The position numbers were made by a program, and so were the translations under genes. 16,067 nt of DNA from Bacteroidales bacterium (GTDB taxonomy: Bacteria; Bacteroidota; Bacteroidia; Bacteroidales; UBA3824): contig JAFYFR010000119.1 of NCBI GenBank assembly GCA_017543645.1, positions 1-16,067 of the forward strand, read 5' to 3'. The notes beneath the pieces are model-generated. The model saw only the letters and a list, made by a program, of their open reading frames with translations, was not told the DNA's origin and did no database searches. Positions 7,139-14,876 of the stretch are shown here, piece by piece; within the stretch, counting starts at the first letter, position 1, and each line of letters begins with the position of its first letter.

Positions 7139-9595
7139 CTATTTTTTATCGTTTGTATCTTTGTTATTATTGTTGTCTGTGATGTGTTGATTGTTGTTTT
7201 TTGTTTCGTTAACCGCTTTCAGTTGTTTTTCAAGCTCTTTTATCTTGTTTTCAAGTTCTTCTTGATGTTTCTTGTTTTCGGTGATGTCGATTGCAAAATA
7301 GAGGATTTTAGTGATTTTGCCCTCATAATTATAATAAGGTGTGTAGGTAGACCATAGCCAGCGTACTTCGCCGCTTTTGGTGAAACGTTTCATCTCTTTT
7401 TCGTAGTAATGTCCTGTTGTTGAGACATTTTTGATTACTTTTTCGAGTTCTTCGCGTTCGGTTTTCACAAGGTCGAGTACGTTGCTGCCCTGGATTTCCG
7501 ATAGGTTGTAGTGCATGGTTTTCAGATATTTTTCGTTTGCGCTAAGCAAAACTCCCTCTGTGGTGTATTCTATGGTAAGTATGGTGTTGTTTACAGCGTC
7601 GATAAGGCCTTTCATATCCGCTTCGCGTTCAAGTGATTTCTGCTGTTCGGCTTTGAGCTCCTTGATGTTTTCCGACATGAGTTTCTCGTTTTTGGCAAGG
7701 GTGTCGGCCTGAGTGCGGAACTGCTGCATAAGCTGCTCGGTTTTGGCATTGATGCGGGCAGTTACCAGTGCGCTCGCCACGGTGTCGGCCATGGTTTCGA
7801 GAAATTTCTTTTCGTAATCTTTCAGCTCGTGGATAAAGGCTATCTCTGCCACAGCTATCAGCTCATCGTCGTATAGCAACGGTATTATTGCCAAATACTT
7901 AGGTTTTGATTTCCCTAATCCCGACATTACTGTGATATAGTCGTCGGGAAGGTTGTTGAGGTAGATGGTGTGTTTTTCGAGGGCGCAAGTTCCAACAAGT
8001 CCCACGCCTTTTTGAATCTTGATTTTCAATGCCTTTTTCTTGCCGAGGGCTACAGCCGAAACCAACTGCAGATACCGTCCGTCCTCTTCTGTGAGATGAA
8101 TGTATATGCCTCCGAGAACAGCGTCGGCATATTTAATAAGTGTGAGCAGGATATTGTCGCAGAGCAAATCCACTTTGTTGGTGCCTATGCGCATTGATTC
8201 GTTTATGAGCGCGATACCCTGCTTTATCCAGTTCTGACGGGTTTCGTTCTCTTTTCGTTCGTTTTCCGACGATGCTATCATGCGCAGGGTCTCGAGCATC
8301 TTGTTGTAGCTCTGTTGGAATTTGTTGTCCTTGGGAAGCGTGTCGAGTGTGTCGTTGTAGCTGTGGGTTTCGATTTCGCGGTTGAGGTCTTTAATTTTAG
8401 TGAAAGTGCTGTGGAGGCGTTTCATGATGTTGTCCAACAGTTTCAACTCTGGAATGTAGAGTCCGCTTTTCTCCTCATATTGCTGGTCAACGTCGGTAAT
8501 GTGTTTGCTCTTTTGCGTAAGCTGGTCGATCTGCATGGTGTACTGGCTGCGGAAAATTGCAATCAGCAGCAGCAACAGTACAAACACTGCTACGCCAAGC
8601 AGGGCGGCTTTGGCTAAGAAAATGTTTCCTGACCCTGTTATGGCGCTGTGGTTGGCGATGGTGCAGACGCAGAAGTTGAATCCGTAGTCGTCGATTTTGT
8701 TGTTTCTGCCGATGATGAACTCGTTGTTCTGCTCGGTTTCAAAATCCTCGTTGCGGCGGAATTTCAGGTAATAATAGTCGCTGTTTTCGGTGAAAATATT
8801 GGTAAAGCTCCTACCTATCAGTAGTTTCTTTTCGGGTGCGGCTATAATCTGACCATCGGGAGTTATCACCGTGATGCCAAACTGTTTGGGAATGTCGAGT
8901 TCGGCGAGGTCAGACGTGATGCTGTTGATGTTGAACTCTGCGCCTATTACGCCGAGAAGCCTTGTGCCGAATTTCAGCGGTGACGTTACCGACATGAGCA
9001 GCAGGTTTTTAGCGTTTTCGCGAGTTAGCCTTGTCTGTCCGAATGTGATGTCGTTTCGGGTTTTGTAATAATAATAGGAGTTGATGTCGTCTTTGTCGTT
9101 GTAGTTTTTCACATAATCGCGCTCCACGATACCTTCGCTGTTCTTGGTGAAAATTGGAATAAACCGTCCGGTGGAGTCGTGATACTCTTTCATGATGAAG
9201 AGCGAGTCCTTACCGTCGAATAGCTGAGGTTCCCAGACAGTGAAAAGCGATTTCATGTCGGGCTCTTCGGCGATGTTTTCAGATAGGACTACTGCCGCCT
9301 GGTCGCGCGTGAGGTTGAAATTGAGTTCGGGATTGCCTATCTGGTTAAACCACGTGGTGATTTTCTTGATTTTGGCGGCGTATTGTTCTATCGACATGGT
9401 AACCCTTTCGGCAGCCGTTACCGATGCGCGTTCCATCTCCTGCTTGGTTTCGTTGATGTGCCGATTTCTTCCTATCATTCCGATAGTCAGCGCAATAACC
9501 ATAATTATTACAAAACTTATCGCAGAGTAGACAGCGTAAAAGTTGTACGACTTTTTCAGAAGGGTGTTTATCTTATTTATAGTATTGTTGAACAT
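7139..9595 (-). CDS. Membrane sensor: dCache - GAF - PAS, no output domain
   Basis: This 818-residue protein has a membrane helix at about 21-41 and a large periplasmic region (about 42-325) that reads as a double Cache domain (STGRFIPIFTKNSEGIVERD at 141-160, LLGVIGAEFNINSITSDL at 213-230, GITVITPDGQIIAAP at 240-254). A second membrane helix spans 326-348. A long, mostly helical linker follows, then a GAF domain at about 465-612 (LPDDYITVMSGLG at 549-561), a coiled coil at about 615-662, and a PAS domain with its PAC tail at about 662-775 (SGEVRWLWSTYTPYYNYEGK, then FAIDITENKKHQEE). A final coiled coil leads into an Asn/Lys/Asp tail. No histidine kinase, GGDEF/EAL, SpoIIE, receiver or DNA-binding domain is present. 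The start lies 3 nt after the stop of the 930-residue sensor, so the genes are translationally close. The periplasmic ligand cannot be deduced. Confidence 0.9.
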   Translation of the reverse strand: MFNNTINKINTLLKKSYNFYAVYSAISFVIIMVIALTIGMIGRNRHINETKQEMERASVTAAERVTMSIEQYAAKIKKITTWFNQIGNPELNFNLTRDQAAVVLSENIAEEPDMKSLFTVWEPQLFDGKDSLFIMKEYHDSTGRFIPIFTKNSEGIVERDYVKNYNDKDDINSYYYYKTRNDITFGQTRLTRENAKNLLLMSVTSPLKFGTRLLGVIGAEFNINSITSDLAELDIPKQFGITVITPDGQIIAAPEKKLLIGRSFTNIFTENSDYYYLKFRRNEDFETEQNNEFIIGRNNKIDDYGFNFCVCTIANHSAITGSGNIFLAKAALLGVAVFVLLLLLIAIFRSQYTMQIDQLTQKSKHITDVDQQYEEKSGLYIPELKLLDNIMKRLHSTFTKIKDLNREIETHSYNDTLDTLPKDNKFQQSYNKMLETLRMIASSENERKENETRQNWIKQGIALINESMRIGTNKVDLLCDNILLTLIKYADAVLGGIYIHLTEEDGRYLQLVSAVALGKKKALKIKIQKGVGLVGTCALEKHTIYLNNLPDDYITVMSGLGKSKPKYLAIIPLLYDDELIAVAEIAFIHELKDYEKKFLETMADTVASALVTARINAKTEQLMQQFRTQADTLAKNEKLMSENIKELKAEQQKSLEREADMKGLIDAVNNTILTIEYTTEGVLLSANEKYLKTMHYNLSEIQGSNVLDLVKTEREELEKVIKNVSTTGHYYEKEMKRFTKSGEVRWLWSTYTPYYNYEGKITKILYFAIDITENKKHQEELENKIKELEKQLKAVNETKNNNQHITDNNNNKDTNDKK

Positions 9596-9598
9596 ACG

Positions 9599-12391
9599 CT
9601 ATCCTTCTTTTAAAATGCTACCGATGAGCATAATACGCTCAACATCGCCTTTTGTGTTAATAATTGGGTACTCGTTGGCCATGATTGTGATTTTTCTGCC
9701 GGTGTTGCCCGACACGAACCTGAGTTTTTCGGTAAGTTCCTTGCCTTGCAGAAGCATCGAGAGCGAAGTGTCGAACAACACCACCGCTTCGGGCACGAGA
9801 AATTCTGTAAGGTCGTGGTTTACAGCAGTTCCCGATGCCATCATCATCATGTTTGTGAACATTACGTTGGCGTACAGGATGATTCCTCGACGGTTGAAGT
9901 CGATACGCACCATGCAGCGGTCGAATGTTTCTGTAAAGATTTTTACCTCCTGCTCGCGTTCTTCGATAAACTTCTGTTTGTCTAAGAGTTCCTTCTCTTT
10001 TTCGTTCATCTTGTCCATCTGTCGGTTGATTTCGCGCTCCTGCATGCGCAGCTGGCGTTCGAGAACTTTTGTTTCCGAAACGTCCATACCGATGTTGATG
10101 ATTTTCATAACGTTGCCCTTGTCGTCCAAAATAGGGGAGAAGGTTTCCGAAATCCATACTTTTTTCTGTTTGGTGTCGATGGATTCCACCATGCTGCGGG
10201 TCTGACCGTGGCGTATGTCGTCCCAGAATTTTTTGTAATCCTTGTTGTCGGGCGAGAACGACGAAATATCTGTGTGGTTTTTGCCTATGAGTTCCTCTTC
10301 CGACATCTGCAGAAGGTCGGTAACTCTCGGGTTTACATGGGTGATGATGCCGTCTTTGTCGTATTCGGTGACGAGCGAGGTTGCCTCCACTGCTCGGAAA
10401 AGTCCGCGCATCTCGGTGTCCTTGTTTTCTGCGTCCTCTTTCAACCGGCGGAGTTCGGCAAGGTTGCGTCGCATTTCCACCTCTTGTATTTTCATCAACT
10501 TACTCTGTTCCTGACTCTTCTGAAGAAGCGATTCGGTGCGTTCGCTGATTTTCAAACCCGAAATCGCACTGGCGATACTTTCAGCAATGCGCTCGAGGAA
10601 TGTGATTTCGTGTGGTAGAAACACTTTGAACGACGCTATTTCAATCATTCCGCTGTTTTTGTTGTTAAATATCAGCGGAACTATCACCAAATTAGCTGGT
10701 TGCGCACCTCCCAAACCGCTGACAATCTTGATGTAGTTTTCGGGCAGTTCAGTGAGGTTGATAATACGGTTTTCGTGATATGCGCGTCCGAGAAGTCCTT
10801 CGTCGGTGGAGAAGCTCCCTTGAATGAGTTTCTGTTTTTCGTAGGCGTAACAAGCTGCCATATCGAGTGTTACGTGTTCGGGATTCTCTTCGTTGGTAAA
10901 ATATATCGCACCTTGGTTTGCGTTGAGGTATTTAACAATGTTGCTGATGATGTTGTATGCAAGCACCTGTCGGTCTTGACCGTGGAAACGGAGAATTTCT
11001 ATAAACTTGGTGATTCCGGCATTTACCCAGTCGGAATGTTCCTCCTCTTCCAATCGTTTGCGGTTTTCTTGGCTTTTGATGGTGAGTTTTTTTCTAAGGT
11101 CGGCAAGGAGGTCGGCTTCGGAATCCGTGCCGGGCTTGATTTCTTCGGGAGATTCAAAATCACCATTTGAAATTTTTTCTATACATTTTATTCTTTGGTT
11201 TTTGACCGTTACTATGTCGGCTACATATTTTTCGAGCTCGGCTATCTCCTTGGGTTCCAATGCCGAAGGATTGAGGTCTTTTTCGGGCAGTTCGCCTTGT
11301 GAGATAAGCTCTACCGAATTACGTATTTTATTGAAAAGCCTGAAAAACTGCGAGTTAAGAAATACAAAAATCATCGCTGTGAGTAACCCGCCAGCAACCA
11401 AGGCTATTATTATAATGGTGAGTTCCGATTGGTTGATTTTAAGTTCCGATTCGGGACAGCAAACTCCGATGTATATATCCAACTCTTTGATATACATTGT
11501 TTTTTGGCAAACCATTATGTCCTTGTCGGGCATGTTGAAAGTTTCTGTGAGGATGTTGCCGTTTTCGTCGGCCTGTTTGATAATGTTGATAAGCCTTACA
11601 GAATGGAGGCTCTCCTTGTTGCTCATCTCGGGATGGATGTATACGTTTCCCGATTGGCTAATGGCAAACAAATATCCCGACTTTCCGAAATTTTGGTTCT
11701 TAATAAACTCCACGGTTTCGCGGTTGAGTACAAACGGACGCATGCACGAAATCATACCGTTGATTTTGGAGTTGATATAGAGAGGAAAAAACGACGCAAC
11801 ATACTGTTTTTTAAGTATCGTCATGTTTCCTGTGTAGATTTCGGCGTTTTCAACAATTGGAATAATGTCGCTGCTGTTTGGGATGAAAATGTCGTTGAGC
11901 AGGTTTTTGTCTGATTGGTCGAAGTTCGACGCGCTTATCAGGTATCCTTCTGGAATTTTTTGGTAAATGGCTGACAACGAGCCGGTAAGGCTATAAATAT
12001 TGTCAATAATGTTCTGCACTGTTGAAATGTCGCGTCCTTTGATTGTCCAGCGGGGAACTTTGCGGTAAAATGTTTCGCCCGAAACAAAGTCTGTTACCTG
12101 ACGCGAAATGGAGTCCTGTTCTTCTGTTACTTGTCCGCCCTGACGGAGGAAATGGATGAAAAGCCTCAGACTTTCAGAGGCCTTGTCGCTATAGGTTTTG
12201 TTTTCGATTGTGAGCCGGTCGCGGAGGTTGTATACCGCTGTCTGCATCCTGTCGTCTGTCTGTCTACGGCTTTCGGCGTTGCGGTTAACGATTACAAGAA
12301 TGCCTACAATAGTGTATACGGCTATTGAAAACATTATCAGAAATATGTTGATATTTCTGCGGAGTTTGTTATGCTTTTTGTCAATATTCAT
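9599..12391 (-). CDS. Membrane sensor: Cache - HAMP-like - GAF - PAS - PAS, no output domain
   Basis: This 930-residue protein has membrane helices at about 14-36 and 324-346. The periplasmic part starts like a Cache_3-Cache_2 fusion (YSLTGSLSAIYQKIPEGYLI at 133-152) and contains a Cache_2-like segment (GKSGYLFAISQSGNVYIHP at 236-254). A HAMP-like stretch follows at about 347-400. In the cytoplasm there is a GAF domain at about 463-610 (LPENYIKIVSGLG at 549-561), a coiled coil at 615-660, a PAS/PAC domain at about 663-775 (WISETFSPILDDKGN), a second coiled coil at about 776-818, and a C-terminal PAS-like domain at about 818-928. No kinase, cyclase, phosphatase or DNA-binding domain was found. 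The GAF-coiled coil-PAS cassette is paralogous to that of the next gene, while the periplasmic parts differ. It is the first gene of a three-gene operon, and a candidate promoter lies at 12491-12498. Confidence 0.9.
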   Translation of the reverse strand: MNIDKKHNKLRRNINIFLIMFSIAVYTIVGILVIVNRNAESRRQTDDRMQTAVYNLRDRLTIENKTYSDKASESLRLFIHFLRQGGQVTEEQDSISRQVTDFVSGETFYRKVPRWTIKGRDISTVQNIIDNIYSLTGSLSAIYQKIPEGYLISASNFDQSDKNLLNDIFIPNSSDIIPIVENAEIYTGNMTILKKQYVASFFPLYINSKINGMISCMRPFVLNRETVEFIKNQNFGKSGYLFAISQSGNVYIHPEMSNKESLHSVRLINIIKQADENGNILTETFNMPDKDIMVCQKTMYIKELDIYIGVCCPESELKINQSELTIIIIALVAGGLLTAMIFVFLNSQFFRLFNKIRNSVELISQGELPEKDLNPSALEPKEIAELEKYVADIVTVKNQRIKCIEKISNGDFESPEEIKPGTDSEADLLADLRKKLTIKSQENRKRLEEEEHSDWVNAGITKFIEILRFHGQDRQVLAYNIISNIVKYLNANQGAIYFTNEENPEHVTLDMAACYAYEKQKLIQGSFSTDEGLLGRAYHENRIINLTELPENYIKIVSGLGGAQPANLVIVPLIFNNKNSGMIEIASFKVFLPHEITFLERIAESIASAISGLKISERTESLLQKSQEQSKLMKIQEVEMRRNLAELRRLKEDAENKDTEMRGLFRAVEATSLVTEYDKDGIITHVNPRVTDLLQMSEEELIGKNHTDISSFSPDNKDYKKFWDDIRHGQTRSMVESIDTKQKKVWISETFSPILDDKGNVMKIINIGMDVSETKVLERQLRMQEREINRQMDKMNEKEKELLDKQKFIEEREQEVKIFTETFDRCMVRIDFNRRGIILYANVMFTNMMMMASGTAVNHDLTEFLVPEAVVLFDTSLSMLLQGKELTEKLRFVSGNTGRKITIMANEYPIINTKGDVERIMLIGSILKEG

Positions 12392-12490
12392 TGATAATCA
12401 GTCTGTTGTAATCGTTTTGCTTATATTTATTTTATCGCTTTACTGCCAAAACTATATAATAAATTGTTGACTAAGGTATAAACTTTTTTG

Positions 12491-12498
12491 CAAACATA
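12491..12498 (-). promoter_or_regulatory. Candidate -7 element for the sensor operon
   Basis: TATGTTTG on the minus strand is an exact match to TAnnTTTG, placed to give a leader of about 93 nt before the 930-residue sensor. No TTG-type -33 box was found at the right distance upstream; the region is an A/T run. The call therefore rests on the -7 box and its intergenic position. Confidence 0.4.
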
Positions 12499-12532
12499 AT
12501 TCCAAATTTCGATGTTTTTTTTATAAAATTAT

Positions 12533-12580
12533 TAAAATTCTGATTTATAATGAATTACTGATGCTATAAAATTCTGATTT
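12533..12580. repeat. Two direct copies of a 14-bp AT-rich sequence at the ispE 3' end
   Basis: TAAAATTCTGATTT occurs at 12533-12546 and again at 12567-12580. The second copy lies in the last codons and stop region of ispE, the first 20 bp beyond it. It could be a small local duplication. No hairpin terminator for ispE was recognised here. Confidence 0.5.
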
Positions 12581-13364
12581 TTTTGAGTTCGCTATCTAAT
12601 TCGGGTTCGTTTTCGAAAATTCCGAAAAGGGCCGAGCCGCTGCCGGTCATAGAGGCGTAGGTTGCGCCGCAGAGGTAGAGCTTTTGTTTCAGCTCGCCGA
12701 GCTGTGGAAATTCGGGGAAAAGAAATTGCTCAAAATCATTTTTTATTAAATCCTTCCACTGTGTAACTGGCTTAGCCACAGATTCTCTGAGTTTATGCAA
12801 CGGTTTTTGCGGTTTTACTTTTGAATAAGCGAAAGGTGTGGAGATGGCGATGTCGGGCTTGATGATCACGATTTTTAGATTCTCATTGAAGTCAGGAATC
12901 TGTGTAAAAATTTCTCCCCTGCCTGTTGCGAATGATGGTTTATTCTTTATAAAGAAGGCACAGTCGCTGCCGATGGACGAAGCTATTGATATTTTTACTT
13001 CTTCGCTCATTTTCAGTGCGAAACAGCAGTCTAAGGCGTTAATCATGAAGGCTGCGTCGGCACTTCCGCCTCCAAGTCCGGCGCCTGCTGGTATTTTTTT
13101 TAATAGATGGATGTCTAAATGCGGAATGTGGTGTTTTTCACGTACTTTGGCAATTGCTTTTTCTACCAAGTTGGGCTTGCCGTTGGATGGAATTTCGATT
13201 CCCGATGTCTCAAACCGGTCTTTATCACTGTGGTTTTCAACAAATTCTAAGCAGTCGTGCAGCTTTACGGGGTAGAACACTGTTTCGATGTCGTGAAAAC
13301 CGTCGCTGCAGCGGGCTATGATGTCGAGGCCTATGTTTATTTTGGCGTTAGGAAATACTATCAT
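12564..13364 (-). CDS. ispE: 4-diphosphocytidyl-2-C-methyl-D-erythritol kinase
   Basis: IspE is the GHMP-family kinase that phosphorylates CDP-methylerythritol with ATP in the MEP pathway to isoprenoid precursors, in the cytoplasm. The 266-residue product has the N-terminal AKINIGLDI motif with Lys8, the ATP-binding motif PAGAGLGGGSADAAF at 92-106, the catalytic Asp in GSDCAFF (Asp134), and the C-terminal glycine motif MTGSGSALFG at 239-248. Its length is slightly below the usual 280-300 residues. The start is the ATG directly before the conserved N-terminal strand. It is transcribed toward the sensor operon with 172 bp between, and divergently from the gene at 13582. A -7 box at 13385-13392 could drive it. 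Nothing links it functionally to the sensors. Confidence 0.95.
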   Translation of the reverse strand: MIVFPNAKINIGLDIIARCSDGFHDIETVFYPVKLHDCLEFVENHSDKDRFETSGIEIPSNGKPNLVEKAIAKVREKHHIPHLDIHLLKKIPAGAGLGGGSADAAFMINALDCCFALKMSEEVKISIASSIGSDCAFFIKNKPSFATGRGEIFTQIPDFNENLKIVIIKPDIAISTPFAYSKVKPQKPLHKLRESVAKPVTQWKDLIKNDFEQFLFPEFPQLGELKQKLYLCGATYASMTGSGSALFGIFENEPELDSELKKIRIL

Positions 13365-13384
13365 GGTCTATTATTATTATATCA

Positions 13385-13392
13385 CAAAGCTA
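13385..13392 (-). promoter_or_regulatory. Candidate -7 element for ispE
   Basis: TAGCTTTG on the minus strand fits TAnnTTTG exactly and lies 20 bp upstream of the ispE ATG, which would leave a leader of about 14 nt. A TTTG at 13421-13418 is 25 nt upstream, longer than the usual 19-21 nt spacing, so the -33 element is uncertain. Confidence 0.4.
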
Positions 13393-13453
13393 AACTATTT
13401 TTTTGATTTTTGGTGTACAAATTTCTTTTTATAAATACTTAATTACTAACCGA

Positions 13454-13473
13454 TTAACATTTTTTAACATTTT
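13454..13473. repeat. Perfect tandem repeat of TTAACATTTT (two copies)
   Basis: Two identical adjacent 10-bp units fill 13454-13473 in the 217-bp divergent region between ispE and the gene at 13582. The 10-bp period places both copies on the same face of the helix, which would suit cooperative binding of a regulator, but AT-rich DNA produces such repeats readily. No exact plus-strand TAnnTTTG box was found for the gene at 13582. The nearest is TTTCTTTG at 13523-13530. Confidence 0.4.
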
Positions 13474-13581
13474 CAAAGTGTAGAATTAACACAAAGTATG
13501 CATCATTTTAAAAATACTTCCGTTTCTTTGTGTAGAAATTACAATAAGAAAGTTTAATGTTGAATATAAAACCGTAATATC

Positions 13582-13962
13582 ATGGGAAAATTTAAAGACA
13601 ATCTTACGGCATCATTCCGGCAAATCCGTGAAGACCGTGCAGAAGGTATCGCTGAAGATACCGAAATCGAATACCGTCGCGACATCGAAGACCGCTGCCG
13701 CAAAATACGTCAGTACGACCGCCAAAGGGAGAACCTGATTCTCGACCTTTGCCCGGCTAATATCACAAGCACTCAGGTAGTTCCGTCGGATTTCAACCCT
13801 ACTGCCTTTAAGGAAAAAGACATCCAGATAGGCATCGACCGACGCAACGACCTTATCATTCTCGAAATCGTGGTAGACCGTTATGAATATCTTTTCGGCC
13901 ATTACCCCGAAGCAGATAAAATCAAAGAATTATTACCAAGTTGGACTTCTAAAATTTTATAA
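13582..13962 (+). CDS. Small protein of unknown function paired with a VWA gene
   Basis: The family was not recognised. The 126-residue product is highly charged and appears cytoplasmic, with no signal peptide or membrane segment. Residues 1-50 are rich in Arg, Asp and Glu and look like a long amphipathic helix (ITEDTE-like acidic stretch, then YRRDIEDRCRKIRQYDRQRE). The second half has a hydrophobic strand-helix segment (DLIILEIVVDRYEYLFGHYP) and ends in SWTSKIL. The VWA gene starts 2 nt after its stop, so the pair is almost certainly co-transcribed and may encode interacting proteins. Codon use looks like that of the neighbours. A role as adaptor or partner of the VWA protein is inferred from position only. 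Confidence 0.75.
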   Translation: MGKFKDNLTASFRQIREDRAEGIAEDTEIEYRRDIEDRCRKIRQYDRQRENLILDLCPANITSTQVVPSDFNPTAFKEKDIQIGIDRRNDLIILEIVVDRYEYLFGHYPEADKIKELLPSWTSKIL

Positions 13963-13964
13963 CC

Positions 13965-14810
13965 ATGGGAGCAGGATATTATTCTTACGATACGGCTCGT
14001 ATGCGCACTACCAAATATGCAGCTGTTAGCCGTGAAGAAATTTTTGTAAACCGTACAATGGATTCCAAGATGAATCCCAAAGGTGTTACCCGCGAATGTT
14101 GCGAAAATGCCGAACACCCTGACACATTGCCTATTATTATAGGTCTCGATGTAACAGGCAGCATGGGACACGTTCCCGAGAGCCTTATTAAAAACGACTT
14201 CCCCGAAGTGATGAAAAAGCTTTTGTCAGAGGGAGTTCCTTGTCCGCAGCTGTGCTTTACGGCATACGGCGACCACGAATGTGACAGCTATCCGTTTCAG
14301 GCGGGACAATTTGAGGCAAGCGACGACCTTATGGAAAAATGGCTGACTTCCACTTACTTGGAGGGCGGCGGCGGTGGCAACGGCGGCGAAAGTACTTCTT
14401 TGGTATACTATTTTGCGGCGCGACATACCTCTTGCGATGCCATCAACAAACGAGGCAAAAAGGGGCTCGTAATCACCATCGGTGATGAGCCGGATTTGTG
14501 CAATTACCCAAAAGCGGCTCTCAATTCGGTGTTTGGCGGTGCCGAGAAAGACCTTACAAGCGAGCAGATTATCAATGAGGCACAAAACGATTGGGAGTTA
14601 TTCCATATCAACATTCTTGATTGGTCGGGAAAACGTCACGAGGTGTCGAAATGCTGGAAAAAACTTCTCGGCGACCACTACATCGAGGTGGAGGCCAACG
14701 ACGACTCCAATATTTCTGACATGATTTCTGTAATAGCAATAGAGCATTACAAAAAGCAGAACGGCAAGGCAGAGGTGGAAACGCGGATTTCTTCGCCCAC
14801 AATATTATAA
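13965..14810 (+). CDS. von Willebrand factor A domain protein
   Basis: This 281-residue protein contains a VWA fold over about residues 55-265. The metal-ion-dependent adhesion motif begins with IIIGLDVTGSMG (Asp62, Thr64, Ser66; DxTxS instead of the common DxSxS). Further conserved blocks are CFTAYGDHECDSYPFQAGQF at 97-116, the glycine-rich LEGGGGGNGGES at 132-143, and LVITIGDEPD at 168-177. This pattern matches a cytoplasmic VWA family in bacteria and phages whose function is unknown and whose members often work with an AAA+ ATPase or other partner. There is no signal peptide or membrane helix. It follows the 126-residue gene by 2 nt and is followed by a strong terminator at 14828-14864, so the two genes form one transcription unit. 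No AAA+ ATPase gene is visible in the window. Confidence 0.88.
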   Translation: MGAGYYSYDTARMRTTKYAAVSREEIFVNRTMDSKMNPKGVTRECCENAEHPDTLPIIIGLDVTGSMGHVPESLIKNDFPEVMKKLLSEGVPCPQLCFTAYGDHECDSYPFQAGQFEASDDLMEKWLTSTYLEGGGGGNGGESTSLVYYFAARHTSCDAINKRGKKGLVITIGDEPDLCNYPKAALNSVFGGAEKDLTSEQIINEAQNDWELFHINILDWSGKRHEVSKCWKKLLGDHYIEVEANDDSNISDMISVIAIEHYKKQNGKAEVETRISSPTIL

Positions 14811-14817
14811 TTAATTA

Positions 14818-14825
14818 TATGTTTG
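14818..14825 (+). promoter_or_regulatory. Possible -7 element immediately before the terminator hairpin
   Basis: TATGTTTG fits TAnnTTTG exactly, 8 nt after the VWA stop. Transcription would start near 14832, inside the left arm of the terminator stem, so this transcript would lack the full hairpin and could reach the PurA-like gene. There is no clear -33 box. Confidence 0.3.
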
Positions 14826-14827
14826 AC

Positions 14828-14864
14828 AAAGGCCGACGGAAACGCATCTTCCGTTGGCTTTTTT
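14828..14864 (+). terminator. Rho-independent terminator after the VWA gene
   Basis: A 14-bp stem pairs 14828-14841 (AAAGGCCGACGGAA) with 14849-14862 (TTCCGTTGGCTTTT), with two G-U pairs and a 7-nt loop, followed by T residues to 14864. It lies 17 nt after the VWA stop and only 12 nt before the next start codon. Confidence 0.88.
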
Positions 14865-14876
14865 AAAAATTGAGTT

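Noticed and set aside
7139..12391. Hybrid histidine kinase or diguanylate cyclase assignment for the two sensors
   Set aside because: No H-box, ATP-binding N/G boxes, GGDEF, EAL, HD-GYP or receiver motif was found in either protein; the C-termini are PAS domains or a polar tail.
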